Source: Larkinella sp. C7 (lineage in GTDB: Bacteria; Bacteroidota; Bacteroidia; Cytophagales; Spirosomataceae). Taken from it: a stretch of 32,609 nt of DNA. The stretch covers positions 351,234 through 383,842 of the forward strand of contig NZ_VBSL01000007.1 of NCBI RefSeq assembly GCF_006149005.1, written 5' to 3'. The notes beneath the pieces are model-generated. The model was not told the DNA's origin. It ran no database searches and saw nothing but the letters and a program-made list of their open reading frames with translations. This document shows, piece after piece, positions 1 through 7,976 of this stretch. The position numbers were made by a program, and so were the translations under genes. How positions within the stretch are numbered: the stretch's first letter is position 1; every line of letters starts with the position of its first letter.

Positions 1-477
1 CCATCGGTCGAAAAAGGATTCCGGGAAGCAATGTCGACGGGTCCGTTGGCAGGCTATCCGCTGGATTCGATGAAAGTTCGGTTGTTCCACGGTTCTTTCC
101 ACGATGTTGACTCCGATTCGCTGTCGTTCGAATTGGCAGCCCGTCTCGGTTTCCGGGAAGCGGCTAAAAATGCCGGTCCGAAACTGCTGGAGCCAATCAT
201 GGCCGTTGAAGTACTGACGCCGGAAGAATATACCGGTCCAATTACGGGTGACTTAAACCGTCGTCGCGGTATCATGAAAGGCATGGACACGCGGGCGGGT
301 TCGCAGGTGATCAAAGCCGATGTTCCACTGTCGGAACTGTTCGGTTACGTAACGGATCTGCGTACGATGTCATCCGGTCGTGCCACGGCCAACCTGACCT
401 TCTCGCACTACGAACAAGTACCGACCAACCTGGCGGAAGGAATCGTAGCAAAAGCAAAAGGAACCGTTAGAGCTTAA
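1..477 (+). CDS. fusA: Elongation factor G, C-terminal part (5' end outside window)
   Basis: This is the last 158 codons of the ribosomal translocase EF-G, open from base 1 and ending in TAA. EF-G is a GTPase that moves tRNA and mRNA through the ribosome after peptide bond formation. The visible part covers the end of domain IV and domain V. Recognisable stretches are STGPLAGYP, the domain V start around LLEPIMAVEV, and the closing MSSGRATANLTFSHYE. The GTPase domain lies upstream of the window. An in-frame ATG at 31 is internal, because the ten codons before it also match EF-G. Its position just before rpsJ fits the usual str-S10 gene order. Confidence 0.96.
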   Translation, partial: PSVEKGFREAMSTGPLAGYPLDSMKVRLFHGSFHDVDSDSLSFELAARLGFREAAKNAGPKLLEPIMAVEVLTPEEYTGPITGDLNRRRGIMKGMDTRAGSQVIKADVPLSELFGYVTDLRTMSSGRATANLTFSHYEQVPTNLAEGIVAKAKGTVRA

Positions 478-487
478 TGATTGAATC

Positions 488-536
488 ATAGATGACCAAT
501 GAACAGTCGGTAAGGCATTGTTCATTGGTCATTAAC
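488..536. repeat. Perfect 14-bp inverted repeat with seven-base words after fusA
   Basis: ATGACCAATGAACA at 492-505 is matched exactly by its reverse complement at 519-532 around a 13-base loop. Each arm reads as two related seven-base words (ATGACCA, ATGAACA). The 3' side runs into TAACTAAAA rather than a clean T tract, so a standard intrinsic terminator is not certain. It could fold at the 3' end of the fusA message. The layout matches the other heptad inverted repeats in this window, though the word differs. Confidence 0.75.
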
Positions 537-542
537 TAAAAA

Positions 543-598
543 CCGCTGCTGGAGTAAATGGTTCTTTCGGCAGCGGCTCACGTGTCGGTTAACTACCG
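543..598 (+). promoter_or_regulatory. Two possible hairpins in the rpsJ leader
   Basis: CCGCTGC at 543-549 pairs with GCAGCGG at 570-576, and CGGT at 586-589 pairs with ACCG at 595-598 around TAACT. Both lie in the 149-base gap between fusA and rpsJ, and the second ends 28 bases before the rpsJ start. They could form a leader structure for autoregulation or RNA processing. That role is inferred from position only. No conserved ribosomal leader motif was recognised. Confidence 0.35.
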
Positions 599-626
599 GC
601 TATTATAACCAGAACCACAACTTGTC

Positions 627-932
627 ATGAATCAAAAAATTCGGATTAAACTGAAGTCCTTCGACCACATGCTGGTCGACAAGTCGGCTGAAAAAATCGT
701 TAAGGCGGTAAAATCAACGGGTGCTATTGTGAGCGGTCCGATTCCTCTGCCGACCGAAAAAGAAATCTTTACGGTTTTGCGGTCTCCGCACGTAAACAAA
801 AAATCGCGCGAGCAATTCCAGCTTTGCACCTACAAGCGGTTGGTGGATATTTACTCAACCAGCGCCAAAACCGTCGATGCGTTGATGAAACTGGAGCTGC
901 CGAGTGGGGTCGACGTTGAAATCAAAGTATAA
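627..932 (+). CDS. rpsJ: 30S ribosomal protein S10
   Basis: S10 is a 30S head protein of the S10 operon; in other bacteria it also joins transcription antitermination complexes as NusE. The product is 101 residues, the usual length. It carries the family pattern KLKSFDH near the N-terminus, [20 protein letters not shown] in the middle and a C-terminal [11 protein letters not shown] strand. The ATG at 627 gives the normal N-terminus [10 protein letters not shown]. The gene is separated from rplC by 339 bases with their own promoter-like and terminator-like signals. S10 may therefore be partly uncoupled from the rest of the cluster. Confidence 0.98.
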   Translation: MNQKIRIKLKSFDHMLVDKSAEKIVKAVKSTGAIVSGPIPLPTEKEIFTVLRSPHVNKKSREQFQLCTYKRLVDIYSTSAKTVDALMKLELPSGVDVEIKV

Positions 933-969
933 CGCTAAGAATCTTCAGTAACTTTTGTTGAAAAAGTTT

Positions 970-997
970 TTTGAAGTCGAAAAATAGCGTACCTTTG
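970..997 (+). promoter_or_regulatory. Bacteroidota-type promoter, upstream copy in the rpsJ-rplC gap
   Basis: TTTG at 970-973 and TACCTTTG at 990-997 fit the -33 TTTG and -7 TAnnTTTG pattern of the Bacteroidota housekeeping sigma factor, with a 16-base spacer. Transcription would start a few bases after 1000 and run through the folded element ending near 1145. The match is direct; activity is inferred. Confidence 0.6.
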
Positions 998-1002
998 CAA
1001 GC

Positions 1003-1146
1003 CGAATTTAGAATTAAGAACAAAGACATACCTCGGGTGAAGGTCCTTTATGGAAACCGCATCTGACTAATTTAGTACGGTAACACATGCATTTGTGTCA
1101 ACCGAGCGAAAAGGTCAGGTGGAACACGCCTGGCCTTTTTTGTTTT
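1003..1146 (+). ncRNA. Candidate structured RNA or attenuator leader upstream of rplC
   Basis: About 140 bases between the promoter-like site at 970-997 and an intrinsic terminator have strong pairing potential. CTCGG (1032-1036) pairs with CCGAG (1102-1106) and encloses ACCG (1056-1059) with CGGT (1078-1081), and ACACA (1083-1087) with TGTGT (1094-1098). A six-codon reading frame, METASD, sits at 1050-1070 inside the fold. It could be an independent small RNA or a leader with early termination controlling rplC and the genes after it. I recognise no named riboswitch, 6S, SRP or tmRNA motif. Confidence 0.45.
1112..1146 (+). terminator. Intrinsic terminator between rpsJ and rplC
   Basis: GGTCAGG at 1113-1119 pairs with CCTGGCC at 1129-1135, with one G-U pair and two further closing pairs around a short GAACA loop. 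The stem is followed at once by a T-rich run (TTTTTTGTTTTT). It lies upstream of a second promoter-like site at 1185-1216. It could end transcription from rpsJ or from the upstream promoter, or act as an attenuator. Confidence 0.75.
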
Positions 1147-1184
1147 TAATTTGCTCGGAATCATTGGAATAAAGTAAAATACGG

Positions 1185-1216
1185 TTTGGAATAAGCGTTA
1201 GTAATTCCTACCTTTG
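1185..1216 (+). promoter_or_regulatory. Bacteroidota-type promoter for rplC and downstream genes
   Basis: TTTG at 1185-1188 and TACCTTTG at 1209-1216 are separated by 20 bases, a good fit to the Bacteroidota -33/-7 pattern. The rplC start codon is about 55 bases downstream. It lies after the terminator at 1112-1146, so it would restart transcription for the long ribosomal operon. The eight-base -7 element is identical to that of the upstream copy at 990-997. Confidence 0.65.
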
Positions 1217-1271
1217 CACTCCGATTTTTTCGGGTTGAAACTATAAATTCCTGCTTTACAACCACTTATTT

Positions 1272-1892
1272 ATGTCTGGTTTAATTGGAAAGAAGATTGG
1301 GATGACCAGTCTGTACAATGCTGACGGGCAGGCTCTGGCATGTACAGTTATTGAGGCTGGTCCCTGTGTTGTTACACACGTAAAAACGCAGGAGAACGAC
1401 GGCTATCAGGCTGTTCAGTTGGGTTACGGCGAGAAGAAAGAAAAACGTACAACCAAGCCATTGCTGGGGCACTTTAAAAAGGCCGGTACGACGCCAAAGC
1501 GCAAGTTAGTTGAGTTTAAAACATTCGAAAAAGAGCTGAGCCTGGGCGAAACCCTGCAAGCTGCGGATGTTTTTGTCGAGGGCGATTTCGTTGATGTCGT
1601 CGGAACGGTTAAAGGTCGCGGATTCCAGGGCGTTGTGAAACGTCACGGTTTCGGTGGTGTCGGTGGACAAACCCACGGTCAGCACAACCGCGCTCGTCAC
1701 CCGGGTTCTATCGGTGCCTGTTCATTCCCTTCACGGGTTTTCAAAGGTATCCGGATGGCCGGTCGCATGGGTGGCAACCGGGTGAAAGTTCAGAACCTTC
1801 GTGTTTTGAAGATACTGTCAGAACAAAATCTGATCGTAGTGAGCGGCTCGGTTCCGGGCGCAAAAAATTCGTTCCTCATTTTAGATAAGTAA
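1272..1892 (+). CDS. rplC: 50S ribosomal protein L3
   Basis: L3 is an early assembly protein of the 50S subunit and reaches toward the peptidyl transferase centre. The product has 206 residues, normal for the family. It starts [15 protein letters not shown] and carries the core signature around [16 protein letters not shown] followed by [18 protein letters not shown]. The glutamine in GGQTHGQ is the site methylated in some bacteria. ATG 1272 gives the standard N-terminus. rplD begins 3 bases after the stop codon, so the two are co-transcribed. Confidence 0.98.
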   Translation: MSGLIGKKIGMTSLYNADGQALACTVIEAGPCVVTHVKTQENDGYQAVQLGYGEKKEKRTTKPLLGHFKKAGTTPKRKLVEFKTFEKELSLGETLQAADVFVEGDFVDVVGTVKGRGFQGVVKRHGFGGVGGQTHGQHNRARHPGSIGACSFPSRVFKGIRMAGRMGGNRVKVQNLRVLKILSEQNLIVVSGSVPGAKNSFLILDK

Positions 1893-1895
1893 ATC

Positions 1896-2522
1896 ATGGA
1901 GGTAGCAATTTATAACTCGAAAGGCGAAGATACAGGCAAGAAGATCAACTTGTCTGACGAGATCTTCGGAATTGAGCCAAGCGAGCACGCGATCTACTTA
2001 GACGTGAAACAATACCTGGCCAACCAACGTCAGGGAACGCACAAGGTAAAAGAACGTGCCGAGAATGCTCACTCGACCCGTAAAATCAAGAAGCAAAAAG
2101 GTACGGGTGGTGCTCGTGCCGGTTCCATCAAATCGCCGGTATTCGTTGGCGGTGGAACCATCTTCGGTCCCCGTCCGCGTGACTACTCGTTCAAACTGAA
2201 CAAGAAGGTAAAGCAACTGGCCCGTAAATCGGCTCTTGCCACCAAAGCGCAGGGTAACAGCGTTTCCATCCTGGAAAACTTCACCCTGGAAGGCCCCCGT
2301 ACGAAGTCATACATCGAGTTTTTGAACGGTTTTGAGGCTTTGAACACGAAAACGTTGTTGATTCTGCCTGAGGTAGACACCAACGTGGTTCTGTCGAGCC
2401 GCAACCTGCAAAAAGCCAAAGTCGTGACGGCTGACAGCCTTAACACGTATGATCTGATGCACGCCGACCGTCTGCTGATTGCTGAAGGGGCTTTGTCGAA
2501 ATTAGAATCTCTTCTCCAGTAA
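1896..2522 (+). CDS. rplD: 50S ribosomal protein L4
   Basis: L4 binds 23S rRNA and lines part of the peptide exit tunnel; in Escherichia coli it also represses the S10 operon. The product has 208 residues, normal for bacterial L4. The conserved tunnel loop is visible as KIKKQKGTGGARAGSIKSP followed by GGGTIFGPRPRDYSFKLNKK. The C-terminal Rossmann-like part ends LIAEGALSKLESLLQ. rplW follows almost at once. No E. coli-type L4 leader was recognised upstream. Confidence 0.97.
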   Translation: MEVAIYNSKGEDTGKKINLSDEIFGIEPSEHAIYLDVKQYLANQRQGTHKVKERAENAHSTRKIKKQKGTGGARAGSIKSPVFVGGGTIFGPRPRDYSFKLNKKVKQLARKSALATKAQGNSVSILENFTLEGPRTKSYIEFLNGFEALNTKTLLILPEVDTNVVLSSRNLQKAKVVTADSLNTYDLMHADRLLIAEGALSKLESLLQ

Positions 2523-2528
2523 TTGATT

Positions 2529-2822
2529 ATGGAAAACGTACTGAAAAGACCGATCATTACCGAAAAAGTGACGGCCCAGAATAAGAAGGGACAATACGGT
2601 TTTGAGGTGTCGATGAATGCCAATAAAATCGAAATCAAAAAGGCTGTCGAGAAATTGTATGGCGTTACGGTGAAGGAAGTCAATACGATGCGTTGCTTCG
2701 GACACATGAAGTCGAAGAGCACGAAGAAAGGCGCTGTTACGGCAGGCCGGACGTCAACCTGGAAGAAAGCAATCGTTACGGTTGCCGACGGGGAGATCAT
2801 CGATATTTACGCTGAAGCATAA
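2529..2822 (+). CDS. rplW: 50S ribosomal protein L23
   Basis: L23 sits at the exit of the ribosomal tunnel and is the docking site for trigger factor and signal recognition particle. I chose ATG 2529, giving a 97-residue protein starting MENVLKRPIITEK, which carries the family PIITEK motif. A TTG two codons upstream at 2523 would add only two residues and is less likely. The FEVSMNANKIEIKKAVEKLY segment is typical of the RNA-binding fold. The start lies 6 bases after the rplD stop. Confidence 0.96.
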   Translation: MENVLKRPIITEKVTAQNKKGQYGFEVSMNANKIEIKKAVEKLYGVTVKEVNTMRCFGHMKSKSTKKGAVTAGRTSTWKKAIVTVADGEIIDIYAEA

Positions 2823-2864
2823 GGCAACCCAACCACGAACGACTAAACGAAGTAGTTAGGAATC

Positions 2865-3689
2865 ATGGGAGTTAAGAAACTGAAACCAACAACCCCGAGT
2901 CAGCGTTTTCGCGTGGCCCCGGACTTTGCCGAGATTACGACGGACAAACCGGAACGGAGTCTGCTGGTATCGATAAAGAGATCAGGTGGCCGGAACAACC
3001 AGGGTCACCGTTCAATGCGCTACATTGGTGGCGGTCACAAGAAACAGTATCGGATTATCGACTTCAAACGCGATAAGGCTGATGTACCGGCAACGGTTAA
3101 GACGATTGAGTATGATCCTAACCGTTCGGCCCGGATCGCTCTGTTGTTCTACGTTGATGGGGAAAAGCGTTACATCATTGCCCCTCAAGGCATCACGGTT
3201 GGACAGCAGGTCATTTCAGGCCCGTCCGTTCCGCCGGAAGTTGGAAACGCCCTGCCATTGTCGGCCATGCCGATTGGTACCATCGTTCACAACGTGGAGC
3301 TGAAGCCCGGTAAAGGAGCCGCTATGGTTCGCAGCGCCGGAACCTACGCCCAGTTGGTTGCCCGCGAAGACAAATACGCGATTTTGCGGATGCCTTCGGG
3401 TGAGCAGCGGATGGTATTGGGAACCTGCATGGCAACCGTCGGCTCGGTGTCTAACCCGGATCACATGAACGTGAGCATGGGGAAAGCCGGTCGGAACCGT
3501 TGGTTAGGGATTCGTCCCCGCGTCCGTGGTGTTGCCATGAACCCAGTCGATCACCCGATGGGTGGTGGTGAAGGTCGGGCTTCCGGTGGTCATCCCCGGT
3601 CACGTACTGGTCTGTACGCAAAAGGCAAGAAGACCCGCCCGGTGAACAAATATTCAGATCGTCTGATCATTAGTAAACGAAAAAAATAA
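2865..3689 (+). CDS. rplB: 50S ribosomal protein L2
   Basis: L2 is a large 23S rRNA-binding protein needed for subunit joining and peptidyl transferase activity. The product has 274 residues, the standard length. Family landmarks are [20 protein letters not shown], the RNA-binding core [14 protein letters not shown], and the C-terminal [20 protein letters not shown], whose histidine lies near the catalytic centre. The lysine- and arginine-rich tail ends SKRKK. rpsS begins 7 bases after the stop codon. Confidence 0.98.
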   Translation: MGVKKLKPTTPSQRFRVAPDFAEITTDKPERSLLVSIKRSGGRNNQGHRSMRYIGGGHKKQYRIIDFKRDKADVPATVKTIEYDPNRSARIALLFYVDGEKRYIIAPQGITVGQQVISGPSVPPEVGNALPLSAMPIGTIVHNVELKPGKGAAMVRSAGTYAQLVAREDKYAILRMPSGEQRMVLGTCMATVGSVSNPDHMNVSMGKAGRNRWLGIRPRVRGVAMNPVDHPMGGGEGRASGGHPRSRTGLYAKGKKTRPVNKYSDRLIISKRKK

Positions 3690-3696
3690 GAGGTAG

Positions 3697-3975
3697 ATGG
3701 CACGCTCACTCAAAAAGGGTCCCTACATAGATTTTCGTCTGGAAAAGAAGGTGGACACCATGAACGATGCAGGCAGAAAGTCTGTAATCAAAACCTGGTC
3801 CCGCCGTTCAATGATCTCTCCGGATTTCGTTGGCCACACGTTCGCCGTACACAATGGCAATAAGTTCATTCCAGTGTATGTCACCGAGAATATGGTGGGT
3901 CATAAATTAGGCGAATTTTCGCCTACCCGTAACTTCCGGGGGCACGTTGCGAAGAAAGACAAAGGCAAACGATAG
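3697..3975 (+). CDS. rpsS: 30S ribosomal protein S19
   Basis: S19 is a 30S head protein that forms a complex with S13 and contacts the large subunit. At 92 residues it matches the family length. Signature stretches are [14 protein letters not shown] at the start, [18 protein letters not shown], and [20 protein letters not shown] near the end. The start follows an AAGAGGTAG stretch that may weakly aid initiation. After the stop, a heptad inverted repeat separates it from rplV. Confidence 0.98.
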   Translation: MARSLKKGPYIDFRLEKKVDTMNDAGRKSVIKTWSRRSMISPDFVGHTFAVHNGNKFIPVYVTENMVGHKLGEFSPTRNFRGHVAKKDKGKR

Positions 3976-3979
3976 AATT

Positions 3980-4034
3980 GTTTAATGTTTAAAGTTTAAG
4001 GTGTTCGTTAAACGTTAGACTTTAGACCTGAAAC
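3980..4034. repeat. Heptad inverted repeat between rpsS and rplV
   Basis: Seven-base words run in phase: GTTTAAT, GTTTAAA and GTTTAAG at 3980-4000. After GTGTTC come GTTAAAC, GTTAGAC, TTTAGAC and CTGAAAC at 4007-4034. The second half is an imperfect reverse complement of the first, so the RNA could form a long A/T-rich hairpin. It fills almost all of the gap and ends just before the rplV start. Confidence 0.8.
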
Positions 4035-4042
4035 CAGAAAAA

Positions 4043-4432
4043 ATGGAAGCAGTAGCAAAGCTAAAAAATGTGCCTTCGTCTCCTCGTAAAATGCGGCTGG
4101 TTGCCGATATGATCCGGGGTCAGAAGGTTAGCAAAGCATTGGGTATTCTGCGTTATCAACCCCAGGCCGGTGCAGCACTGCTGGAAAAGCTGGTGCTCTC
4201 GGCGGTTGCTAACTGGCAGCAAAAAAACGAAGATGAACGCGCCGAAGACGCTGATCTGTACGTAAAGACGATTTTCGTCGACGGCGGTCGGATGCTGAAA
4301 CGTCTGCGTCCTGCTCCTCAGGGTCGTGGTCACCGGATTCGCAAACGCTCCAACCACGTTACGATCGTGATTGAGAGTGCCGCCGGATCTCTTACGGTTG
4401 CACCAGTAGTTTCAACAGAAAACGCAGAATAA
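4043..4432 (+). CDS. rplV: 50S ribosomal protein L22
   Basis: L22 binds several 23S rRNA domains, and its long beta-hairpin lines the exit tunnel where macrolides bind. The product is 129 residues. It has the conserved [17 protein letters not shown] near the N-terminus and the tunnel hairpin [20 protein letters not shown]. The tail [12 protein letters not shown] is slightly longer than in E. coli. ATG 4043 lies 8 bases beyond the heptad repeat, and rpsC starts 12 bases after the stop. Confidence 0.98.
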   Translation: MEAVAKLKNVPSSPRKMRLVADMIRGQKVSKALGILRYQPQAGAALLEKLVLSAVANWQQKNEDERAEDADLYVKTIFVDGGRMLKRLRPAPQGRGHRIRKRSNHVTIVIESAAGSLTVAPVVSTENAE

Positions 4433-4444
4433 CAAGACAATAAA

Positions 4445-5383
4445 ATGGGACAAAAAGTAAACCCCGTTGGTTTTCGGCTTGGTATCGTCAAAGGATGGGA
4501 TTCAAGCTGGTATGGCGGCAAAGAGTTTCCTGATAAGCTGGTTGAAGACGAAAGAATTAGAAAATATATTCAGGCACGTATCCCGAAAGGATCGATAGCC
4601 CGGGTTGTTATCGAGCGGACGTTGAAGCGCATTACATTGACCATTCACACGGCACGTCCGGGTATTGTGATCGGTAAAGGCGGTGGCGAAGTCGATAAGA
4701 TCAAGGAAGAGCTAAAGAAAATTACCGGCAAAGACGTTCAGATCAACATTTTCGAAATCAAACGTCCGGAAATCGATGCTAAACTGATCGGTGAAACGAT
4801 TGCCCAACAATTGCAGGCGCGTATTTCGTACCGCCGGGCCATGAAACAGGCGATCAGCTCAGCGATTCGGGTTGGTGCTCAGGGAATCAAAGTTCGCGTA
4901 TCGGGTCGTCTGGGCGGTGCTGAAATGGCCCGTACGGAAGAGTACAAAGAAGGTCGGGTGCCACTGCACACGCTTCGGGCTGACATCGACTACGCAATCT
5001 CGGAAGCACAAACGATCTACGGAAAAATCGGTATCAAAGTTTGGGTATTCAAAGGTGAACTTTACGGCAAACGTGATTTGTCACCCGCGGCTCAAATTAC
5101 CGCAGCTCAGTCAGATCGCGGAAACGACCGGGGTGATCGTCGCAACGATCGCGGAGACCGTCGCGGAGAACGCGGTGGTGAAGGCGACCGGGGTGATCGT
5201 CGCCGGGGACGCAATGATCAAAATCGTGGTGGCGGTGCCGGTGGTGGCGCTCCGCGTGGTCAGGGCGGACAAGGCGGTGGTGGTCAACGTGGCGGACAAG
5301 GCGGAGGTCAACGTGGTGGTCAGGGCGGAGGCCCGCGGCCGGGCGGTGGCGGAGGTCAAGGTGGTGGCCCACGCAAAAGATAG
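4445..5383 (+). CDS. rpsC: 30S ribosomal protein S3 with a long Gly/Arg/Asp-rich tail
   Basis: S3 is a 30S head protein at the mRNA entry site and contributes to mRNA unwinding. The usual S3 fold covers about residues 1-214, with the KH-domain loop GKGG at 77-80 and the C-terminal domain [19 protein letters not shown]. The protein is 312 residues, about 90-100 more than most bacterial S3 proteins. The extra part (about 222-312) begins with DRGDRR-type repeats and then turns into [10 protein letters not shown] repeats, ending GGGPRKR. It is probably disordered and positively charged. An RNA-binding role is inferred. The repetitive DNA here could also change length easily. Confidence 0.97.
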   Translation: MGQKVNPVGFRLGIVKGWDSSWYGGKEFPDKLVEDERIRKYIQARIPKGSIARVVIERTLKRITLTIHTARPGIVIGKGGGEVDKIKEELKKITGKDVQINIFEIKRPEIDAKLIGETIAQQLQARISYRRAMKQAISSAIRVGAQGIKVRVSGRLGGAEMARTEEYKEGRVPLHTLRADIDYAISEAQTIYGKIGIKVWVFKGELYGKRDLSPAAQITAAQSDRGNDRGDRRNDRGDRRGERGGEGDRGDRRRGRNDQNRGGGAGGGAPRGQGGQGGGGQRGGQGGGQRGGQGGGPRPGGGGGQGGGPRKR

Positions 5384-5393
5384 TAAGAACATC

Positions 5394-5419
5394 GGACGTC
5401 ATACCAGGCACGTCCTTTA
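5394..5419 (+). other. Small hairpin in the rpsC-rplP gap
   Basis: GGACGT at 5394-5399 is exactly complementary to ACGTCC at 5410-5415 around a 10-base loop, followed by TTTAG. The stem is only 6 bp with a short T run, so it is a weak terminator at best. It could be a processing or partial attenuation site between rpsC and rplP. Confidence 0.3.
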
Positions 5420-5432
5420 GATACGACTAAAG

Positions 5433-5861
5433 ATGTTACAACCAAAAAGAACCAAGTTTCGTAAGCAGCAGAAAGGCCGTGTGAAAGGCATTGCCGGACG
5501 GGGTCACCAAATCGCTTTCGGATCGTTTGCCATCAAGTCGCTGGAACCCGGTTGGATTACAGCCCGTCAGATTGAAGCGGCCCGTATTTCCGTCACCCGT
5601 GCCATGAAACGTGAAGGCCAGGTTTGGATCCGTATTTTTCCAGACAAGGTGATTACGAAGAAACCAGCCGAAGTACGGATGGGTAAAGGAAAGGGAGCTC
5701 CTGAGTATTGGGTAGCTGCCGTAAAACCGGGCACCATTCTGTTCGAAGCAACTGGTGTTCCCCTGGACGTAGCCAATGAGGCTCTGCGTTTGGCGGCTCA
5801 AAAGTTACCGATCAAAACAAGATTCGTTGTTCGTCGGGATTATCAGGAAACAGAAGACTAA
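5433..5861 (+). CDS. rplP: 50S ribosomal protein L16
   Basis: L16 binds 23S rRNA near the A-site tRNA and helps organise the tRNA-binding face of the 50S subunit. The product has 142 residues, a normal length. It starts [19 protein letters not shown] and contains [20 protein letters not shown]. The segment [19 protein letters not shown] is the most conserved part of the family. rpmC follows 6 bases after the stop codon, as expected in this operon. Confidence 0.98.
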   Translation: MLQPKRTKFRKQQKGRVKGIAGRGHQIAFGSFAIKSLEPGWITARQIEAARISVTRAMKREGQVWIRIFPDKVITKKPAEVRMGKGKGAPEYWVAAVKPGTILFEATGVPLDVANEALRLAAQKLPIKTRFVVRRDYQETED

Positions 5862-5867
5862 TCAGTC

Positions 5868-6062
5868 ATGAAAAAGAACGAGATCAAGTCGCTGACGGTT
5901 GAACAATTGAATGAGCAGGTAGCGGCTGAGAAAGATCGCTTGCAAAAATTAAAGTTTGCGCACGCCATTTCGCCCATCGAAAACCCGATGCGGATTCGCA
6001 CCACGCGTAAATTGATTGCTCAATTACTGACCGAGCTGACTGTTAAAGAAAACGCCAGCTAA
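5868..6062 (+). CDS. rpmC: 50S ribosomal protein L29
   Basis: L29 is a small two-helix protein next to L23 at the tunnel exit. The 64-residue product has the expected helix-turn-helix-like hairpin, with [20 protein letters not shown] for helix 1 and [19 protein letters not shown] for helix 2. The usual RTVRRxIAR motif appears as RTTRKLIAQ. It lies between rplP and rpsQ with short gaps, the canonical order. Confidence 0.96.
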   Translation: MKKNEIKSLTVEQLNEQVAAEKDRLQKLKFAHAISPIENPMRIRTTRKLIAQLLTELTVKENAS

Positions 6063-6079
6063 TTAAACGGTATCGACTC

Positions 6080-6343
6080 ATGGAGCAGCAAGAAAGAAAT
6101 TTAAGAAAAGAAAGAATTGGTAAGGTGGTAAGCAACAAGATGGAAAAATCCATCACGGTTGCAGTCGATCGGAAAGTGCAGCATCCCATTTATGGAAAAT
6201 TCATGCACCGTACGAAGAAGTTCATGGCCCATGACGAAAAAAATGAATGTGGAATCGGTGATACGGTTCGCATCATGGAAACCCGTCCGCTGAGCAAGAA
6301 CAAATGTTGGCGATTAGTCGAAATCATTGAAAAGGCGAAGTAA
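6080..6343 (+). CDS. rpsQ: 30S ribosomal protein S17
   Basis: S17 is an early-binding 30S protein with an OB fold that contacts 16S rRNA helices 7 and 11. The product has 87 residues. It contains [20 protein letters not shown], the central [20 protein letters not shown] and the [20 protein letters not shown] signature. rplN starts 2 bases after the stop codon, so translation of the two is probably coupled. Confidence 0.98.
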   Translation: MEQQERNLRKERIGKVVSNKMEKSITVAVDRKVQHPIYGKFMHRTKKFMAHDEKNECGIGDTVRIMETRPLSKNKCWRLVEIIEKAK

Positions 6344-6345
6344 TC

Positions 6346-6714
6346 ATGATCCAGCAAGAATCACGTTTGGGCGTAGCCGATAATAGCGGTGCCAAAGAAG
6401 TACTCTGTATTCGGGTACTGGGTGGAACCGGCAAGCGTTTCGCTACGGTTGGAGATAAAATTGTAGTGACGGTGAAGCAGGCGCTTTCTTCGAGTAACAT
6501 GAAGAAAGGTACTGTTTCGAAGGCGGTAGTCGTTCGCACCAAGAAAGAAATTCGTCGGAAAGACGGTTCTTATATCCGGTTTGAAGACAACGCAGCCGTT
6601 CTGCTGAACAACAATGACGAGCCGCGCGGTACCCGCATTTTTGGGCCCGTTGCCCGCGAATTGCGCGAGAAGCAGTTTATGAAAATCGTTTCTTTGGCTC
6701 CAGAAGTATTGTAA
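6346..6714 (+). CDS. rplN: 50S ribosomal protein L14
   Basis: L14 sits at the subunit interface and is the docking site for the ribosome silencing factor RsfS. The product is 122 residues, the usual length. The near-invariant N-terminus [19 protein letters not shown] and the closing [24 protein letters not shown] are both present. The gene starts 2 bases after rpsQ, and rplX begins 3 bases after its stop. Confidence 0.98.
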   Translation: MIQQESRLGVADNSGAKEVLCIRVLGGTGKRFATVGDKIVVTVKQALSSSNMKKGTVSKAVVVRTKKEIRRKDGSYIRFEDNAAVLLNNNDEPRGTRIFGPVARELREKQFMKIVSLAPEVL

Positions 6715-6717
6715 CCC

Positions 6718-7056
6718 ATGAAGAAAGTAGCAGACAAGCCTGCGAAGTTACACATCAAAAAGGGAGACGCTGTGAAAGTGCTCTCTGGTAACTCGAAGGG
6801 CCAAACCGGCACCATCCTGCGCGTTTTGGTCGATAAGCAACGCGCCGTGGTTGAAGGAGTAAACATGATCACCAAACATGTGAAACCCTCCGCAGCCAAC
6901 CCCCAGGGAAGTTTGGAGAAACGCGAAGGAACAATCCACATCAGCAACCTGATGGTGATTGACCCCGCCACCAAAGAACCGACCCGGACCGGCCGTAAAC
7001 TGAATGACAAGGATAAGTTGCAACGGTACTCGAAAAAGACCGGTAATTTTATCTAA
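6718..7056 (+). CDS. rplX: 50S ribosomal protein L24
   Basis: L24 starts 50S assembly and lies near the tunnel exit. The 112-residue product has the KOW motif region HIKKGDAVKVLSGNSKGQTG, followed by VEGVNMITKHVKPSAANPQG and the HISNLMVIDP segment. The C-terminal DKDKLQRYSKKTGNFI is a typical bacterial ending. The gap of 38 bases to rplE contains no clear signal. Confidence 0.98.
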   Translation: MKKVADKPAKLHIKKGDAVKVLSGNSKGQTGTILRVLVDKQRAVVEGVNMITKHVKPSAANPQGSLEKREGTIHISNLMVIDPATKEPTRTGRKLNDKDKLQRYSKKTGNFI

Positions 7057-7094
7057 TCGATTAGAAATCAGGAACGTATTAAACAGATACGAAA

Positions 7095-7649
7095 GTGGCA
7101 ACACCGAGGCTGAAAGAGAAATATACCAACGAGATCGTGGCCCAATTGAAAGAAAAGTTTCAGTACAAAAGCGTTATGCAGGTACCGAAACTCTCTAAGA
7201 TTGTTGTAAACAAGGGGATTGGGGCCGCCGTCGCTGACAAGAAGTTAGTCGATGTAGGTGTCGAAGAACTGACGATGATTACAGGCCAGAAAGCAGTGGC
7301 AACCATTGCGAAAAAAGCCGTCTCTAACTTTAAGCTGCGCGAAGGCATGCCGATCGGCGCTAAAGTGACCCTGCGCGGAGAGAAGATGTACGAATTCCTG
7401 GATCGTCTGACCGCTGTCGCTCTGCCGCGCGTTCGTGACTTCAAAGGAATTAGTGATAAAGGCTTCGATGGCAACGGGAATTACACGTTCGGTGTCCAGG
7501 AGCAGATTATCTTCCCGGAAATTACGATTGACAAAGTAAGTCGGATTTCAGGTATGGATATCACGTTCGTTACGACGGCGAACACGGATGAAGAAAGCTT
7601 TGCATTGCTAAAGGCCCTGGGCATGCCCTTCGCCGGCGGTAAAAAATAA
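7095..7649 (+). CDS. rplE: 50S ribosomal protein L5 (GTG start)
   Basis: L5 binds 5S rRNA and forms bridges to the small subunit. The product is 184 residues and starts with GTG at 7095 giving (M)[13 protein letters not shown]; no in-frame ATG gives a better N-terminus. Conserved stretches are [37 protein letters not shown] and [11 protein letters not shown], with [16 protein letters not shown] near the C-terminal half. The GTG start is the only non-ATG start I assign with confidence in the ribosomal block. Confidence 0.96.
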   Translation: MATPRLKEKYTNEIVAQLKEKFQYKSVMQVPKLSKIVVNKGIGAAVADKKLVDVGVEELTMITGQKAVATIAKKAVSNFKLREGMPIGAKVTLRGEKMYEFLDRLTAVALPRVRDFKGISDKGFDGNGNYTFGVQEQIIFPEITIDKVSRISGMDITFVTTANTDEESFALLKALGMPFAGGKK

Positions 7650-7669
7650 CGCATAACGCGCATAAAAAC

Positions 7670-7939
7670 ATGGCAAAAGAATCCATCAAAGCAAGAGAGC
7701 GTAAGCGGATTGCCTTAGTTGCGAAATACGCTACCAAGCGTGCCGCACTGAAAGCTGCCGGAGACTACCTCGGGTTAGACAAACTGCCGAAGAATGCTTC
7801 GCCGGTACGTCTGCACAATCGGTGTAAGTTAACGGGCCGCCCTCGCGGGTACATGCGGAAATTTGGTATCTCCCGCGTGACGTTCCGTGAAATGGCATCG
7901 GCCGGTAAGATTCCGGGTGTAACAAAGGCAAGCTGGTAA
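7670..7939 (+). CDS. rpsN: 30S ribosomal protein S14, zinc-free form
   Basis: S14 is a late-assembling 30S head protein beside S3 and S10. The product is 89 residues with one cysteine and no CXXC pairs, so it belongs to the zinc-independent form. The shared core is visible as [23 protein letters not shown], read in two parts around residues 48-70, with the C-terminal PGVTKASW. It is followed by a 104-base gap before rpsH. Confidence 0.97.
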   Translation: MAKESIKARERKRIALVAKYATKRAALKAAGDYLGLDKLPKNASPVRLHNRCKLTGRPRGYMRKFGISRVTFREMASAGKIPGVTKASW

Positions 7940-7976
7940 CTTTCACGCCATCTTAGCGATTATCGAAACAATTCCC

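Noticed and set aside
1113-1135. GGTCAGGTGGAA resembles part of the signal recognition particle RNA
   Set aside because: The SRP RNA core needs the internal loop with GGAAGGAAGCAGCC-like sequence. Here the stretch is a simple terminator stem followed by T residues.
1088-1150. 20-codon frame starting MHLCQPSEKV across the rplC-upstream terminator
   Set aside because: It runs through the terminator stem and T tract, has no recognisable feature and is as short as chance frames.
4872-5420. 182-codon + strand frame overlapping the end of rpsC
   Set aside because: It is the alternative frame of the Gly/Arg-rich S3 tail and reads as valine/alanine-rich repeats. The repetitive DNA keeps several frames open by chance.
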